Shown here: positions 1 to 8,865 of the stretch, in pieces
How the letters are laid out: each line of letters opens with the position of its first letter
How positions within the stretch are numbered: position 1 is the first letter of the stretch
Source of the DNA: Micromonospora echinospora
Lineage (GTDB): Bacteria; Actinomycetota; Actinomycetes; Mycobacteriales; Micromonosporaceae
Direction: 5' to 3'
DNA: 64,000 nt
Assembly (NCBI RefSeq): GCF_900091495.1
Contig: NZ_LT607413.1
Coordinates: 1,240,001 to 1,304,000, forward strand
The notes under the pieces: generated by a model
Databases searched by the model: none
What the model was told of the DNA's origin: nothing
Seen by the model: the letters and a program-made list of their open reading frames with translations, nothing else
Program-made: the position numbers and the translations under genes

Positions 1-1
1 G

Positions 2-466
2 GGCGCCTCGCAGGAGTACGTCGTCGAGGTGCCGGCCGGTGCGACCACCTTCACCGCCCGGATCGGCAACCCGGCCGAGGTCGGCGCCGACCTCGACCTG
101 TTCGTCTTCCGGGGTACCACCGAGGTCGGCCGCCAGGCCGACGGTGACTCCGAGGAGGCGGTGACCATCAACAACCCGCCGGCGGGCACCTACCGGGTGG
201 TCGTCGAGGGCTACGCGGTCAACGGCCCGGGTTCCACCACCGCCTACGACTACCGGGACTCGTTCTCGGCGCCGGCGCTGGGCACCCTGTCCGCCCCGAC
301 CACGGCGACCCCGATGCCGCACGGCGCCACCGCCAGCCTCACCGGCACGGTGACGGCGGCGTCGACGCCGCAGGCGGGCCGGTCGCTCTTCGGCGAGCTG
401 GCCGTGGTGACCAGCGAGGGCGCGGTCGTCGGCCGTGGCTCGGTCTCCATCGGCGCGGTCAACTGA
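2..466 (+). CDS. C-terminal part of a secreted S8-type serine peptidase (partial)
   Basis: The gene enters from the left edge; only the last 154 codons are present, in the frame beginning at base 2. The visible part reads as a beta-rich pre-peptidase C-terminal-like domain (LDLFVFRG, then PPAGTYRVVVEG), followed by a tail ending in GRGSVSIGAVN. Such tails are typical of secreted subtilisin-like proteases of Micromonosporaceae, where they help export or substrate contact. The catalytic domain lies outside the window, so the protease call rests on the tail only. A strong hairpin follows 20 bases after the stop. Confidence 0.6.
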   Translation, partial: GASQEYVVEVPAGATTFTARIGNPAEVGADLDLFVFRGTTEVGRQADGDSEEAVTINNPPAGTYRVVVEGYAVNGPGSTTAYDYRDSFSAPALGTLSAPTTATPMPHGATASLTGTVTAASTPQAGRSLFGELAVVTSEGAVVGRGSVSIGAVN

Positions 467-485
467 CCCGTTCCTGAGCACCACC

Positions 486-520
486 GGAGCCCGTCCCCGC
501 TCGTCGCGGGGGCGGGCTCC
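486..520 (+). terminator. Strong hairpin terminator after the protease
   Basis: Two 15-base arms (486-500 and 506-520) pair with a single G-T wobble around a 5-base loop, 20 bases after the stop codon. There is no long T tract, as is usual for terminators in high-GC actinomycetes. Confidence 0.75.
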
Positions 521-529
521 ACCCTTTCC

Positions 530-660
530 GGTGGCCCGCTGTCCGACCCTGGTGGCGTTGTCTAGCCCCGGTGGCCCGGTGACCGATCCCGGTGGCCCGG
601 TGGCCGACCCTCCCGGTGGCCCACTGACCGACCCTCCCGGTGGCCCGCTGACCGGCCCCA
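530..660. repeat. Degenerate 19-24 bp tandem repeat, about six units
   Basis: Six head-to-tail units each begin GGTGGCCCGSTGACCGA or a close variant (530, 551, 570, 591, 615, 639). The units differ in length, so reading frame is not kept, and no convincing gene covers them. The array separates two convergent genes. Confidence 0.7.
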
Positions 661-676
661 GTGGTCGGCGCGCCGG

Positions 677-1120
677 TCAGGCGGGCGTGGCCCGGTCCAC
701 CAGGAACGGAGTGCCCTGCTGGCAGGTGGTCATCAGGTCGGGCTGGACCCGGCCGGTGACGGTGAGCTTGGCACCCGACTTGATCACGTCGCGTGGGCCG
801 CCGACGAGCAGGTACTCGCCGAGCAGCAGACAGCCCGGCTCGACGCCGGAGGTGACGGTTCCGGTGATCGTCGCGCCGCCCGGAGCGGAGGACGCGCCCG
901 GCCCGCCCGGCGGCCACGCGGTGGGCTTGCTCTCGGTCGGCGGTACGCCGGGGGTGGCCGGATCGGCAGTCCCGTCGGTCGGGGTGGTCACCGGCGCTCC
1001 CGTCTGACTCGGGCTGGCGGCCGTGCCGCCATCCTGGTTACCGCTGCCGTCCTGGCCGGCACAGGCGCCTAGCGCCAGGCAGGCGACCAGGAGCGGCAGC
1101 GCGATCCGATACGTCTTCAT
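677..1120 (-). CDS. Small secreted lipoprotein of unknown function
   Basis: A 147-residue protein with a clear lipoprotein signal: positive N-terminus (MKTYR), hydrophobic core, and lipobox LGAC with the lipid-accepting Cys at about residue 20. A low-complexity Gly/Thr/Pro linker (about 22-75) leads to a compact C-terminal domain with two cysteines (EPGC and TTCQQG) that could form a disulfide outside the membrane. GAGGCGGT lies just upstream of the ATG. It stands alone between a repeat array and ispH. I do not recognise the domain; a small OB-like or metal-binding fold is possible but not shown. Confidence 0.7.
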   Translation of the reverse strand: MKTYRIALPLLVACLALGACAGQDGSGNQDGGTAASPSQTGAPVTTPTDGTADPATPGVPPTESKPTAWPPGGPGASSAPGGATITGTVTSGVEPGCLLLGEYLLVGGPRDVIKSGAKLTVTGRVQPDLMTTCQQGTPFLVDRATPA

Positions 1121-1177
1121 ACCGCCTCAGACGCACCGGGCGGCGGAATCGTTCCTCCCCGAACCGCCGGGGGACGG

Positions 1178-2167
1178 TCAGCTCCGGGCAGCGGCGGCGG
1201 CCCGCATGTCCCGCTTCAGCTCCTGCGGGAGGGAGAAGGTCAGCCGCTCGTTGGCGGTGACGATCTCCTCCACGTCGGCGAAGCCCCGGACGGCGAGGTG
1301 GGCCAGCACCTCCTGCACCAGCTCGTCCGGGACGCTCGCGCCGGAGGTCAGGCCGACCGTACGGGCCCCGGCCAGCCAGGCGTCGTCGATCTCGGAGGCG
1401 AAGTCGACCAGGTAGCCGGCGCGGGCCCCCGCGTCCAGCGCGACCTCGACCAGGCGGACCGAGTTCGAGGAGTTGCGCGAGCCGACGACGATCACCACGT
1501 CGCACTGCGGCGCGATCTCCTTGACCACCTGCTGCCGGTTGGAGGTGGCGTAGCAGATGTCGTCGCTCGGCGGGGACTGGAGCATCGGCAACCGCTTCTT
1601 CAGCCGGGCCACCGTCTCCAGCGTCTCGTCCACCGACAGCGTGGTCTGGGAGAGCCAGACGACCTTCTCGGGGTCACGCACGGTCACCCGGTCGGCGTCC
1701 TCGGGGCCGTCCACGAGCTGGATGTGGGCGGGGGCCTCGCCGGTGGTGCCGACGACCTCCTCGTGCCCCTCGTGCCCGATCAGCAGGATGTCGTAGTCCT
1801 CGGCGGCGAACCGCTTCGCCTCGTGGTGGACCTTGGTGACCAGGGGGCAGGTCGCGTCGATGGCCCGCAGCGATCGGGCCCGGGCCTGCTCGTGCACCTC
1901 GGGGGCCACGCCGTGCGCGGAGAAGATGACGGTCGCGCCCTCGGGGACCTCGTCGTTCTCCTCGACGAAGATCGCGCCCTTGGCCTCCAGCGTCTGCACG
2001 ACGTGCTTGTTGTGCACGATCTGCTTGCGCACGTAGATCGGGGCACCGTAGAGCGTGAGCGCCTCCTCGACGGTCTGCACCGCGCGGTCGACGCCGGCGC
2101 AGTAGCCACGGGGCTTCGCCAGGAGCACGCGCTTGCCGGTCTGGGGAGTCGCCTGAGCCTCGGTCAC
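1178..2167 (-). CDS. ispH: 4-hydroxy-3-methylbut-2-enyl diphosphate reductase (IspH/LytB)
   Basis: Last enzyme of the MEP pathway, reducing HMBPP to IPP and DMAPP with a [4Fe-4S] cluster. The three cluster cysteines are at about C23 (PRGYCAGV), C107 (DATCPLV) and C205 (DDICYATSN). Substrate histidines are in VHNKHV (H52), SAHGV (H85) and GHEGHEEV (H135, with E137). Length (329 aa) is normal. The frame stays open far upstream, but the family begins at [19 protein letters not shown] at 2167 sits six bases after a TACGAT box, which fixes the start as leaderless. It is divergent from xseA, as in M. tuberculosis (lytB2 near xseA/xseB). Confidence 0.97.
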   Translation of the reverse strand: MTEAQATPQTGKRVLLAKPRGYCAGVDRAVQTVEEALTLYGAPIYVRKQIVHNKHVVQTLEAKGAIFVEENDEVPEGATVIFSAHGVAPEVHEQARARSLRAIDATCPLVTKVHHEAKRFAAEDYDILLIGHEGHEEVVGTTGEAPAHIQLVDGPEDADRVTVRDPEKVVWLSQTTLSVDETLETVARLKKRLPMLQSPPSDDICYATSNRQQVVKEIAPQCDVVIVVGSRNSSNSVRLVEVALDAGARAGYLVDFASEIDDAWLAGARTVGLTSGASVPDELVQEVLAHLAVRGFADVEEIVTANERLTFSLPQELKRDMRAAAAARS

Positions 2168-2173
2168 CCGCCC

Positions 2174-2179
2174 ATCGTA
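2174..2179 (-). promoter_or_regulatory. Leaderless -10 box of ispH
   Basis: TACGAT on the minus strand, followed by six bases (GGGCGG) and the GTG start. This spacing puts the transcription start at or next to the start codon. Confidence 0.65.
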
Positions 2180-2299
2180 CGTGCCGCCGACAGGGGCGCA
2201 CTTCGTGTGGCACCCGTCGCCACGGCCGGGGAGGCCTGTGGCGGAACGGGCGCGCGGGGCTGCGGGGCGGCGCCGGGTGGGGGTGGTCCGGGTGGGGCT

Positions 2300-2305
2300 T
2301 AGGGT
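2300..2305 (+). promoter_or_regulatory. Leaderless -10 box of xseA
   Basis: TAGGGT followed by six bases and the GTG start at 2312. No ribosome binding site is present between them. No good -35 is visible. Confidence 0.6.
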
Positions 2306-2311
2306 GGGCGG

Positions 2312-3562
2312 GTGAGTGGTCAGAGTGCCGGAAACGCGGGCGGCGAGGGTGGCGGGGTGCCCCGGAGCACGGCCGAGGAGCCGTGGCCGGTCCGGGTGGT
2401 CAGCCAGAAGGTCGGGGCCTGGATCGCCCGGCTCGGCTGGGTCTGGGTCGACGGGCAGGTGGCGCAGATCAGCCGGCGGCCGGGCGCCTCCACGGTCTTC
2501 CTCACCCTGCGTGACCCGTCCGCCGACCTGAGCCTCACCGTCACCACCAACCGGGACGTGCTCGACGCGGGCGCGCCGGAGCTGCGCGAGGGCGCCCGGG
2601 TGGTGCTGCACGCCAAGCCGGAGTTCTACGCCGCCCGGGGCACGCTCAGCCTCCGCGCCGACGAGATCCGTCAGGTCGGCCTCGGTGAGCTGCTGGCCCG
2701 GCTGGAGAAGCTCAAGAAGCTGCTCGCCGCCGAGGGGCTCTTCGACCGGGCCCGCAAGCGCCGGCTGCCGTTCCTGCCCGGCCGGATCGGGCTGATCACC
2801 GGCCGGGCCTCCGCCGCTGAGCGGGACGTGCTGACCAACGCCCGCCGCCGCTGGCCGGCGGTCGAGTTCCGCACGGTCAACGTGGCGGTGCAGGGACCGG
2901 GCGCGGTGCCGCAGATCGTGGACGCGCTCAAGGTGCTCGACACCGACCCGTCGGTCGACGTGATCGTCATCGCCCGGGGCGGCGGTGGCATCGAGGACCT
3001 GCTGCCCTTCTCCGACGAGGCGCTCTGCCGGGCGGTCTTCGCCTGTCGTACGCCGGTGGTCAGCGCGATCGGCCACGAGACCGACACCCCGCTGCTGGAC
3101 TACGTCGCCGACGTGCGCGCCTCCACCCCGACCGACGCCGCCAAGCGGGTCGTGCCCGACCTCACCGAGGAGGTGCGCCTCATCCGGCAGGCCCGGCACC
3201 GGGTGGAACGGGCGGTCCGCAACCTCGTCGACCGGGAGTCGCACCGGCTCGACCTGCTCCGGTCCCGTCCGGTGCTGGCCCGCCCACAGGTCATGGTCGA
3301 ACAGCGGGCCGCCGACCTGGCCGCGCTGCGCGCCCGGACCGGCCGCTGCCTGGACCACCGGCTCGGCACCGCCGAGAACGACCTGCGGCACACCCTGGCC
3401 CGCCTGCGGGCCCTCTCCCCCGCCGCCACCCTGGACCGTGGCTACGCGATCGTGCAGCGCGCCGACGGGCACGTCGTCCGGGCGGCGACCGAGGTAGCCC
3501 CCGGGGACCCGCTGCGGGTACGCCTCGCCGCCGGTGAACTCGCCGCGACGGTGGACGACTGA
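2312..3562 (+). CDS. xseA: Exodeoxyribonuclease VII large subunit
   Basis: Large subunit of ExoVII, which degrades single-stranded DNA to oligonucleotides. The 416-residue protein has an N-terminal OB-fold (about 25-130: [23 protein letters not shown]), the catalytic core with [13 protein letters not shown] and [15 protein letters not shown], the [20 protein letters not shown] motif (here [14 protein letters not shown]), and a C-terminal coiled coil ending in LDRGYAIVQ. The GTG at 2312 is supported by the -10 box. xseB follows after 25 bases, so both subunits are probably made together. Confidence 0.96.
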   Translation: MSGQSAGNAGGEGGGVPRSTAEEPWPVRVVSQKVGAWIARLGWVWVDGQVAQISRRPGASTVFLTLRDPSADLSLTVTTNRDVLDAGAPELREGARVVLHAKPEFYAARGTLSLRADEIRQVGLGELLARLEKLKKLLAAEGLFDRARKRRLPFLPGRIGLITGRASAAERDVLTNARRRWPAVEFRTVNVAVQGPGAVPQIVDALKVLDTDPSVDVIVIARGGGGIEDLLPFSDEALCRAVFACRTPVVSAIGHETDTPLLDYVADVRASTPTDAAKRVVPDLTEEVRLIRQARHRVERAVRNLVDRESHRLDLLRSRPVLARPQVMVEQRAADLAALRARTGRCLDHRLGTAENDLRHTLARLRALSPAATLDRGYAIVQRADGHVVRAATEVAPGDPLRVRLAAGELAATVDD

Positions 3563-3587
3563 GCCGCGTGTGGTGGGATGGCAGGCG

Positions 3588-3800
3588 ATGACTGCGGAGA
3601 AGAACCCCGAGAACCTCAGCTACGAGCAGGCCCGCGCCGAGCTGGCCTCGGTGGTGGAACGGCTGGAGGCCGGCGGTACGTCACTGGAGGAGTCGCTGGC
3701 GCTCTGGGAACGGGGCGAGCGGCTCGCCGAGATCTGCCAGCACTGGCTGGACGGCGCACGCGCGCGGATCGACGCCGCCCGCCAGGACGCCGACGCCTGA
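3588..3800 (+). CDS. xseB: Exodeoxyribonuclease VII small subunit
   Basis: A 70-residue protein with the family signature [21 protein letters not shown] and [19 protein letters not shown]. Several copies of this helical subunit coat the large subunit XseA. The ATG at 3588 begins [10 protein letters not shown], which matches family N-termini; the frame is open further upstream but that part overlaps the end of xseA. It is the last gene of the pair and is followed directly by a strong hairpin. Confidence 0.95.
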   Translation: MTAEKNPENLSYEQARAELASVVERLEAGGTSLEESLALWERGERLAEICQHWLDGARARIDAARQDADA

Positions 3801-3839
3801 AACGGGTGCGGGGCGGACCGCGTCCGCCCCGCACCCGTT
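3801..3839. terminator. Bidirectional 18-bp-stem terminator
   Basis: A perfect 18-base inverted repeat (3801-3818 and 3822-3839) with a three-base loop begins immediately after the xseB stop. It ends 10 bases before the convergent lipoprotein gene, so it can serve both strands. Confidence 0.85.
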
Positions 3840-3849
3840 CGTGGGGTGC

Positions 3850-4674
3850 CTACTTGAACATCTCGTACACGTCGTCGGACGCCTCGACCACCTGGTCCGC
3901 CGGCGGCTTCTGCACCGGGGTGGTCGTGCCGTAGTCGGCGTACGTGACGACCAGGTTCTGCGCCGCGCTGTCCCCGGCGGCCGGCACCTCCAGGCCCAGC
4001 TCGACCAGGCGGCCCTGGGCGTCGAGCTTGGCGGTGAACGGCACCGCCGAGGCCTGGCCGGCGAGCGCCTTCACCACGTCGGCGTCGAGCATGTCCGAGT
4101 CGGTGGCCTTGGTGGCGTCGATGGTGCCCGCGTAGAGCCCGTCGCCGGTCTTGCGGACCTCGGTGATCGCCTTGGTCAGCGCCTCGCTGCCGGCCGGGTC
4201 GACGTCGTCGAAGCTGAACTCCAACTGGTCGATGCCCTTGATCCGGGACCGGTCGAGGTGCTGGTACTTGCCGGAGGTGGCCTGCTTCGGCATGGCGGTG
4301 GCCATCGCGCCGCCGAACTGCACCATGACCCAGCTGTCGGTGTCGATGAAGACCAGATGCATCTCCATGGTGAGGTCGGCCGAGGCGGCGTCGCCGCCGG
4401 TCATCGACATCTCGGCGCTCTTGGTCGGCGCGTGCACCTTGCCGGCGCCGTTCAGCTCGCCACCGTTGATAGTGAAGCTGAAGTTGCCCTTGCTGATCTC
4501 CTTGGTCGAGGCGAGCAGCGCCTCCTTCGCGTCCGAGGGGACCGCCGAGGAGGCCGCGGAACCGCTGGCGGCCGGCTCGGCCGTCGACTCGGTACCGTCG
4601 GACTTGCAGGCGGTGAGGCCGGGTACGAGCAGGGAGGCGGCGAGGACGCCGGCGCTCCACCGTCGGATCTTCAC
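3850..4674 (-). CDS. LppX/LprAFG-like lipoprotein
   Basis: A 274-residue lipoprotein: charged start (MKIRRW), hydrophobic core, lipobox LTAC at about residue 22, then a Ser/Ala-rich linker. The rest (SFTINGGELNGAGKVHAP, then MEMHLVFIDTDSWVM) is an amphipathic beta-rich domain resembling the LolA-like fold of mycobacterial LprG/LppX proteins, which carry lipids at the outer face of the membrane. The start is taken as GTG 4674 with GGAGA just upstream; a longer frame to 4707 lacks such a site. The family assignment comes from the overall pattern and is not certain. Confidence 0.7.
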   Translation of the reverse strand: MKIRRWSAGVLAASLLVPGLTACKSDGTESTAEPAASGSAASSAVPSDAKEALLASTKEISKGNFSFTINGGELNGAGKVHAPTKSAEMSMTGGDAASADLTMEMHLVFIDTDSWVMVQFGGAMATAMPKQATSGKYQHLDRSRIKGIDQLEFSFDDVDPAGSEALTKAITEVRKTGDGLYAGTIDATKATDSDMLDADVVKALAGQASAVPFTAKLDAQGRLVELGLEVPAAGDSAAQNLVVTYADYGTTTPVQKPPADQVVEASDDVYEMFK

Positions 4675-4780
4675 GTGGACGTCTCCAGTTGTCGTCCGGC
4701 GCGACACCGGCGCCGGAAAGGGGGATACCGGGAAACGGGGGTGCCCGTCCGGGGGTTACTTACCCGGTCCGGCGCGCACC

Positions 4781-5416
4781 CTACCGTACGGAGTCGGCCA
4801 ACTCGCGTAGTTCGTTCTCGGTCGCGTCCCCCACGACGATCACCGTCCGTGCGGGTTCCAGCAGCACCAGGGCACGCTCGTTGCCCCGGGCGGTGTAGCG
4901 CTGCCAGCTCCGGCCCTCCAGGTCGAGCGCGCCCTGCGGCTGGCTCTGGTCGGTGAGTTCCTGGGGCAGGAGCCGTTCCACCGGCACGTTGCTCTGCACG
5001 AGCTGGACGCCGCGTCCCTCCGGCGTCAGGTAGCCCAGGCGCAGGCTCGCCCCCTGCTCGGTCTGCTGGAACCGGGCCGTGATGGTCTGCCAGTCGGAAC
5101 CGAGACCGGACGGTTCGGCCACCGGGAAGACGTTCGCCGCCCGGGCCTGTTCGACGGCGGGGGCCGGGTCGACGGTGGTCGGCTCCTCGCCGCCGAGGAA
5201 ACCCCGGTAGAAGGCGAGCAGCAGGGCGATCGGCACGAGCAGCACCAGCAGCGAGATCGCCATGTCCTTCGGGGAACGTCCGGAACGTCCCGCCGGCCCG
5301 CCGCCGGGCACCGGCGGTTGCCCCTGCGGTGGGGTCGTCGCCGGCCCGGGCGGGGTCAGCGGCGGCTGGCCGTCCGGCGGGGTCGAATCGGCGGGTACGC
5401 GGTCTGCGGTCTCCAC
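4781..5416 (-). CDS. DUF4245-type membrane-anchored protein
   Basis: A 211-residue protein with a Pro/Gly-rich cytoplasmic N-terminus (1-50), one membrane helix (about 52-72, ISLLVLLVPIALLLAFYRG) and an extracytoplasmic domain. The domain has the VFPVAEPSGLGSDWQ and ARGNERALVLLEPARTVIVVGDA stretches typical of DUF4245. In mycobacteria the homologue lies beside glpX, as here (divergent, 184 bases apart). Its function is unknown. A GAAGAT box followed by six bases precedes the GTG start, so it may be leaderless. Confidence 0.8.
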   Translation of the reverse strand: METADRVPADSTPPDGQPPLTPPGPATTPPQGQPPVPGGGPAGRSGRSPKDMAISLLVLLVPIALLLAFYRGFLGGEEPTTVDPAPAVEQARAANVFPVAEPSGLGSDWQTITARFQQTEQGASLRLGYLTPEGRGVQLVQSNVPVERLLPQELTDQSQPQGALDLEGRSWQRYTARGNERALVLLEPARTVIVVGDATENELRELADSVR

Positions 5417-5600
5417 CCCTCTATCTTCGCAGCTTCCGGGTCAGCCGGTTCCGGGCCACCACGCCCCCACGACGGCGTTAGGTTGACCACCGTGTGAGGG
5501 CGTTTCGCTGGCCATCATGTGAGGATCAGTGACAAAGCCGGCGGCGGCGACGGCCGCATCCCGCCGGTCCACCCCGCACCGTCGCGAGGAGGAAGCCGTC

Positions 5601-6632
5601 ATGACGAACACCAGGACGCGGATCCCCCAGGATCTCGACCGAAATCTCGCCCTCGATCTGGTCCGCGTCACCGAGGCGGCGGCGATGGCCGCCGGGCGGT
5701 GGGTCGGACGGGGCGACAAGGAGGGCGGGGACGGGGCAGCCGTCGACGCCATGCGCAAACTGATCAACTCGATCCCGATGCGGGGCGTCGTGGTGATCGG
5801 CGAGGGCGAGAAGGACAACGCCCCGATGCTGTTCAACGGCGAGGAGGTCGGTGACGGCAGCGGCCCCGAGGTGGACGTGGCGGTCGACCCGATCGACGGC
5901 ACCACGCTGATGAGCAAGGGCATGCCGAACGCCCTGGCGGTGCTGGCGGTGGCCGAACGGGGCGCGATGTTCGACCCGAGCGCCGTCTTCTACATGGAGA
6001 AGCTCGCCGTCGGGCCGGCGTACGCGGACGTGGTCGACATCGACGCCGGGGTCACCGAGAACCTGCGCCGGATCGCCAAGGTCAAGGGCACCGACGTCTC
6101 CGGCGTGACGGTCTGCGTGCTCGACCGCCCGCGCCACGACGACCTGGTCGGCCAGATCCGCCGGACCGGGGCCGGCATCCGGTTCATCTCCGACGGTGAC
6201 ATCGCCGGGGCCATCGCCGCCGCCCGGGGCGAATCCGACGTCGACGTGCTGATGGGCATCGGCGGCACCCCGGAGGGGATCACCGCCGCCTGCGCCCTGA
6301 AGTGCATGGGCGGGATGATGCAGGCCAAGCTCTGGCCCCGGGACGACGCCGAGCGGGCCAAGGCCCTCGACGCCGGTCACGACCTCGACCGGGTGCTCAC
6401 CACCGACGACCTGGTCACCGGGGACAACTGCTTCTTCGTGGCCACCGGCGTCACCTCGGGGGACCTGCTGCGCGGGGTCAGCTACCGGGCCGGTGGGGCG
6501 TACACCCAGTCGATCGTGATGCGGTCCAAGAGCGGCACGATCCGGGTGATCGACTCGTACCACCGTCTGGAGAAGCTGGCGCTCTACTCGGCGATCGACT
6601 TCGACGGCCGTCCCCTGGCCGAACAGGAGTGA
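5601..6632 (+). CDS. glpX: Class II fructose-1,6-bisphosphatase
   Basis: Hydrolyses fructose-1,6-bisphosphate to fructose-6-phosphate in gluconeogenesis, with Mg2+ or Mn2+. Key metal and phosphate motifs are present: GEGEKD (about 67-72), VDPIDGTT (about 95-102) and GIGGTPEG. Length (343 aa) is normal. An in-frame start lies at 5529, but ATG 5601 has GAGGAGG at the right distance and begins [15 protein letters not shown], as in relatives. The downstream transporter overlaps its stop by four bases, suggesting translational coupling. Confidence 0.95.
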   Translation: MTNTRTRIPQDLDRNLALDLVRVTEAAAMAAGRWVGRGDKEGGDGAAVDAMRKLINSIPMRGVVVIGEGEKDNAPMLFNGEEVGDGSGPEVDVAVDPIDGTTLMSKGMPNALAVLAVAERGAMFDPSAVFYMEKLAVGPAYADVVDIDAGVTENLRRIAKVKGTDVSGVTVCVLDRPRHDDLVGQIRRTGAGIRFISDGDIAGAIAAARGESDVDVLMGIGGTPEGITAACALKCMGGMMQAKLWPRDDAERAKALDAGHDLDRVLTTDDLVTGDNCFFVATGVTSGDLLRGVSYRAGGAYTQSIVMRSKSGTIRVIDSYHRLEKLALYSAIDFDGRPLAEQE

Positions 6633-7597
6633 CCGCGCCGCCCCGGGCCGACGCGGTGCCGTCGGCGGCGCTGCGGGTCACCGGAGTCGGGCTCGCCGTC
6701 CTCTCCGGCCTCGCCGTGGCACTCCAGTCGCGGATCAACGGCGAGCTGGGCGTACGCCTCGGCGACGGCATCGCCGCCGCGGTGGTCTCGTTCGGTCTGG
6801 GGCTGCTCGTCCTGCTGGTGCTGGTCCCCGTCGTCCCGGCCGGGCGGCGGGGACTGCGCCGGTTGCGGAGCGCCCTCGCCGCCGGGACCCTGCGCCCGTG
6901 GCAGTGCCTCGGCGGGGTCTGCGGCGCCCTGCTGGTCGCCACGCAGGGGCTCACCATCGGCACGCTCGGCGTGGCGGTCTTCACCGTCGCGGTGGTGGCC
7001 GGCCAGACCGGCAGCAGCCTCGCCGTGGACCGGGCCGGTCTCGGTCCGACCGGCCGCCAACCGGTCACGGCCAACCGGCTGGCCGGAGCGGCGCTGACCG
7101 TGGTGGCGGTGCTCATCGCCGTCGGCGACCGGCTGGGCGACCCGGGCACGCTGGCCCTGGCTCTGCTGCCCCTGCTCGGCGGGATCGCCATCGCCTGGCA
7201 GCAGGCGGTCAACGGCCAGGTACGCGCGGCCTCGGGCAGCGCGTTGACCGCCACGCTGGTCAACTTCGCGGTCGGGACGCTGGCGCTGCTCGTGACGCTC
7301 GCCGTCGACCTGCTGGTCCGCGGTCTGCCGACCGGCGGGTTCCCGTCCGAACCCTGGTTCTACCTCGGCGGTCCGATCGGCATCCTGTTCATCGCGCTCG
7401 CGGCGGCGGTCGTCCGGTTCACCGGGGTGCTCCTGCTCGGACTGGCGACCATCGCCGGCCAGATCGTCGGGGCGGTGCTGTTGGACGTGCTGCTGCCCAC
7501 GGCGGCCTCGCACCCCGGGCCGGCCACCCTGCTCGGGGCCGCCCTCACCCTGGTCGCCGTGCTGATCGCCGCGCTCGGCCCACCGGTACGCCGCTGA
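6629..7597 (+). CDS. DMT-superfamily transporter, YdcZ (DUF606) type
   Basis: A 322-residue membrane protein of about ten helices arranged as two repeats of five. Each repeat starts with the family pattern of a Gln/Asn-Gly motif before a long helix ([11 protein letters not shown] in the first, [28 protein letters not shown] in the second). Transport substrate cannot be read from the sequence. The GTG start overlaps the glpX stop in a GTGA junction. It ends before a long palindromic element that probably stops transcription. Confidence 0.85.
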   Translation: MTAPPRADAVPSAALRVTGVGLAVLSGLAVALQSRINGELGVRLGDGIAAAVVSFGLGLLVLLVLVPVVPAGRRGLRRLRSALAAGTLRPWQCLGGVCGALLVATQGLTIGTLGVAVFTVAVVAGQTGSSLAVDRAGLGPTGRQPVTANRLAGAALTVVAVLIAVGDRLGDPGTLALALLPLLGGIAIAWQQAVNGQVRAASGSALTATLVNFAVGTLALLVTLAVDLLVRGLPTGGFPSEPWFYLGGPIGILFIALAAAVVRFTGVLLLGLATIAGQIVGAVLLDVLLPTAASHPGPATLLGAALTLVAVLIAALGPPVRR

Positions 7598-7656
7598 GAC
7601 GGTGGCGGGTACCCGTACGCCGCCGAACTGCTCGCGGGCACGCCGCGCACCGCTGC

Positions 7657-7716
7657 GGTGGTAGCAGGGGACCCCTGTTACCGCTTTTTGCCGAGCAGGG
7701 GACCCCTGCAACCACC
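7657..7716. repeat. Dispersed hairpin element, copy 1
   Basis: About 60 bases with inverted ends GGTGGTAGCAGGGG and its complement, and an internal CAGGGGACCCCTG palindrome in each arm. The centre carries CTTTTTG. It lies between convergent genes. Four more copies occur at 23932, 32865, 43811 and 47623. Confidence 0.85.
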
Positions 7717-7778
7717 CAACGCCAGCCGCAACCACCCACAACCCGGGTGTGTGGACATCGGGGAGCGGAGAGCCCGCC

Positions 7779-8723
7779 TCAGCGGACGGGGGTGGGCGGG
7801 CCGGCGGCGGCCAGCGCAGGCAGGCTGTCGGTCAGTGCCTCGTCGAGCGGGGTGCAGGTCAGCCCGAACGTCCCGGTGACGGCGGTCGAGTCGAGCACGA
7901 ATGGCCGGTAGAACTGGTAGGCGATCTCCCGGATCTCCCGGATCTCCCGGCTGACCAGGCCACCGAGGGTGAGCACCGGTGCGGGCAGCCGGGTGATCCG
8001 GGGCGGTCGGGCACCCGCCAGGGCCGCCGCCCGCGCGGCGAGACCGCGTACCGAGATCGGTGGCGGGCTCGGCGCGTGCCAGGCCCGGCCCCAGGCCCGC
8101 TCGTCGGTGGCGACCGTGACGAGGGTACGGGCCATGTCGCCGACGTACGTCCAACTGTGCGGGGCGTCCGGGTCGGCCGGTACGGCGATCCGCCGGCCGG
8201 TCGCCGCTCGCGGCAGCACGAGCGTGGTGGCGGCGGAGTGCGCGCCGGCCCCGAGGTAATCCGAGCCACGCACCTCGGTGGCCCGGATCCGTCCGGCCCG
8301 GTGTGCGGCCAGCGCCTCGGTCCACATCCGCGCGCGTACCGACCCCTTGACGCTGTTCGGCCGCAGCGGCGTCTGTTCGGTCATCGGCCCGGTGACCGGA
8401 CCGTACCCGTAGAGGTTGCCGGCGATGACCAGCACCGCGCGGGTGTGCTCGGCGGCCGCCAGCAACGCCGCCGCGATCGGGGGCCAGTCGGTCGGCCAGC
8501 GGTGGTACGCCGGGTTGGCACAGTTGTAGAGGGCGACCGCTCCCTGCGTCAGGGCGGTCAGCCGGTCGACGTCGGCGGCGTCGGCGGCGATCCGTTCGAC
8601 GGCCGGGTGCTCCGGTCCCCGGCCGCGTCGGCTGACCAGGCGCACCCGGCATCCCTGGTCGGCGAGGAGCCGGGCGGTGGCGAGACCGACCGGCCCGGCA
8701 CCAACGATCACATGAGTGGACAC
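7779..8723 (-). CDS. NAD-dependent epimerase/dehydratase family protein
   Basis: A 314-residue short-chain-like oxidoreductase. The N-terminus has the nucleotide-binding pattern VIVGAGPVGLATARLL (about 5-20). It includes NLYGYGPV in place of the usual YxxxK region and SWTYVGDMARTLVTVA, as in extended SDR proteins acting on sugars or unknown substrates. The start is GTG 8723 with AAAGGTGG upstream. A triplicated ATCTCCCGG segment (about 7924-7950) encodes the repeat REIREIREI. It is divergent from a TetR gene and shares an intergenic region with two palindromic operators, so it is probably that repressor's target. Confidence 0.8.
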   Translation of the reverse strand: MSTHVIVGAGPVGLATARLLADQGCRVRLVSRRGRGPEHPAVERIAADAADVDRLTALTQGAVALYNCANPAYHRWPTDWPPIAAALLAAAEHTRAVLVIAGNLYGYGPVTGPMTEQTPLRPNSVKGSVRARMWTEALAAHRAGRIRATEVRGSDYLGAGAHSAATTLVLPRAATGRRIAVPADPDAPHSWTYVGDMARTLVTVATDERAWGRAWHAPSPPPISVRGLAARAAALAGARPPRITRLPAPVLTLGGLVSREIREIREIAYQFYRPFVLDSTAVTGTFGLTCTPLDEALTDSLPALAAAGPPTPVR

Positions 8724-8756
8724 AGGCGGCCACCTTTCGCAACAGCGCTTCACTCA

Positions 8757-8771
8757 GAGAGCACCGCTCTC
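8757..8771. promoter_or_regulatory. TetR-family operator 1
   Basis: GAGAGC-ACC-GCTCTC, a perfect 6-3-6 inverted repeat, 34 bases upstream of the epimerase start on the minus strand. Confidence 0.75.
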
Positions 8772-8812
8772 ATTGGGCCTTCCCATCCTGCGCCCGACCA
8801 GCGCACTCCGTC

Positions 8813-8827
8813 AAGAGCAGTGCTCTT
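8813..8827. promoter_or_regulatory. TetR-family operator 2
   Basis: AAGAGC-AGT-GCTCTT, a perfect 6-3-6 inverted repeat sharing the core AGAGC-N3-GCTCT with operator 1, centred 56 bases away. It is 39 bases upstream of the tetR start. Confidence 0.75.
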
Positions 8828-8865
8828 TGTTTTGGATGCCGCTCTCGCCATGGCAGAGTGGACCC

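Noticed and set aside
2168..3472. Upstream extension of ispH giving a 764-residue protein
   Set aside because: It reads antisense through xseA with no family similarity; the leaderless box and family alignment place the start at 2167.
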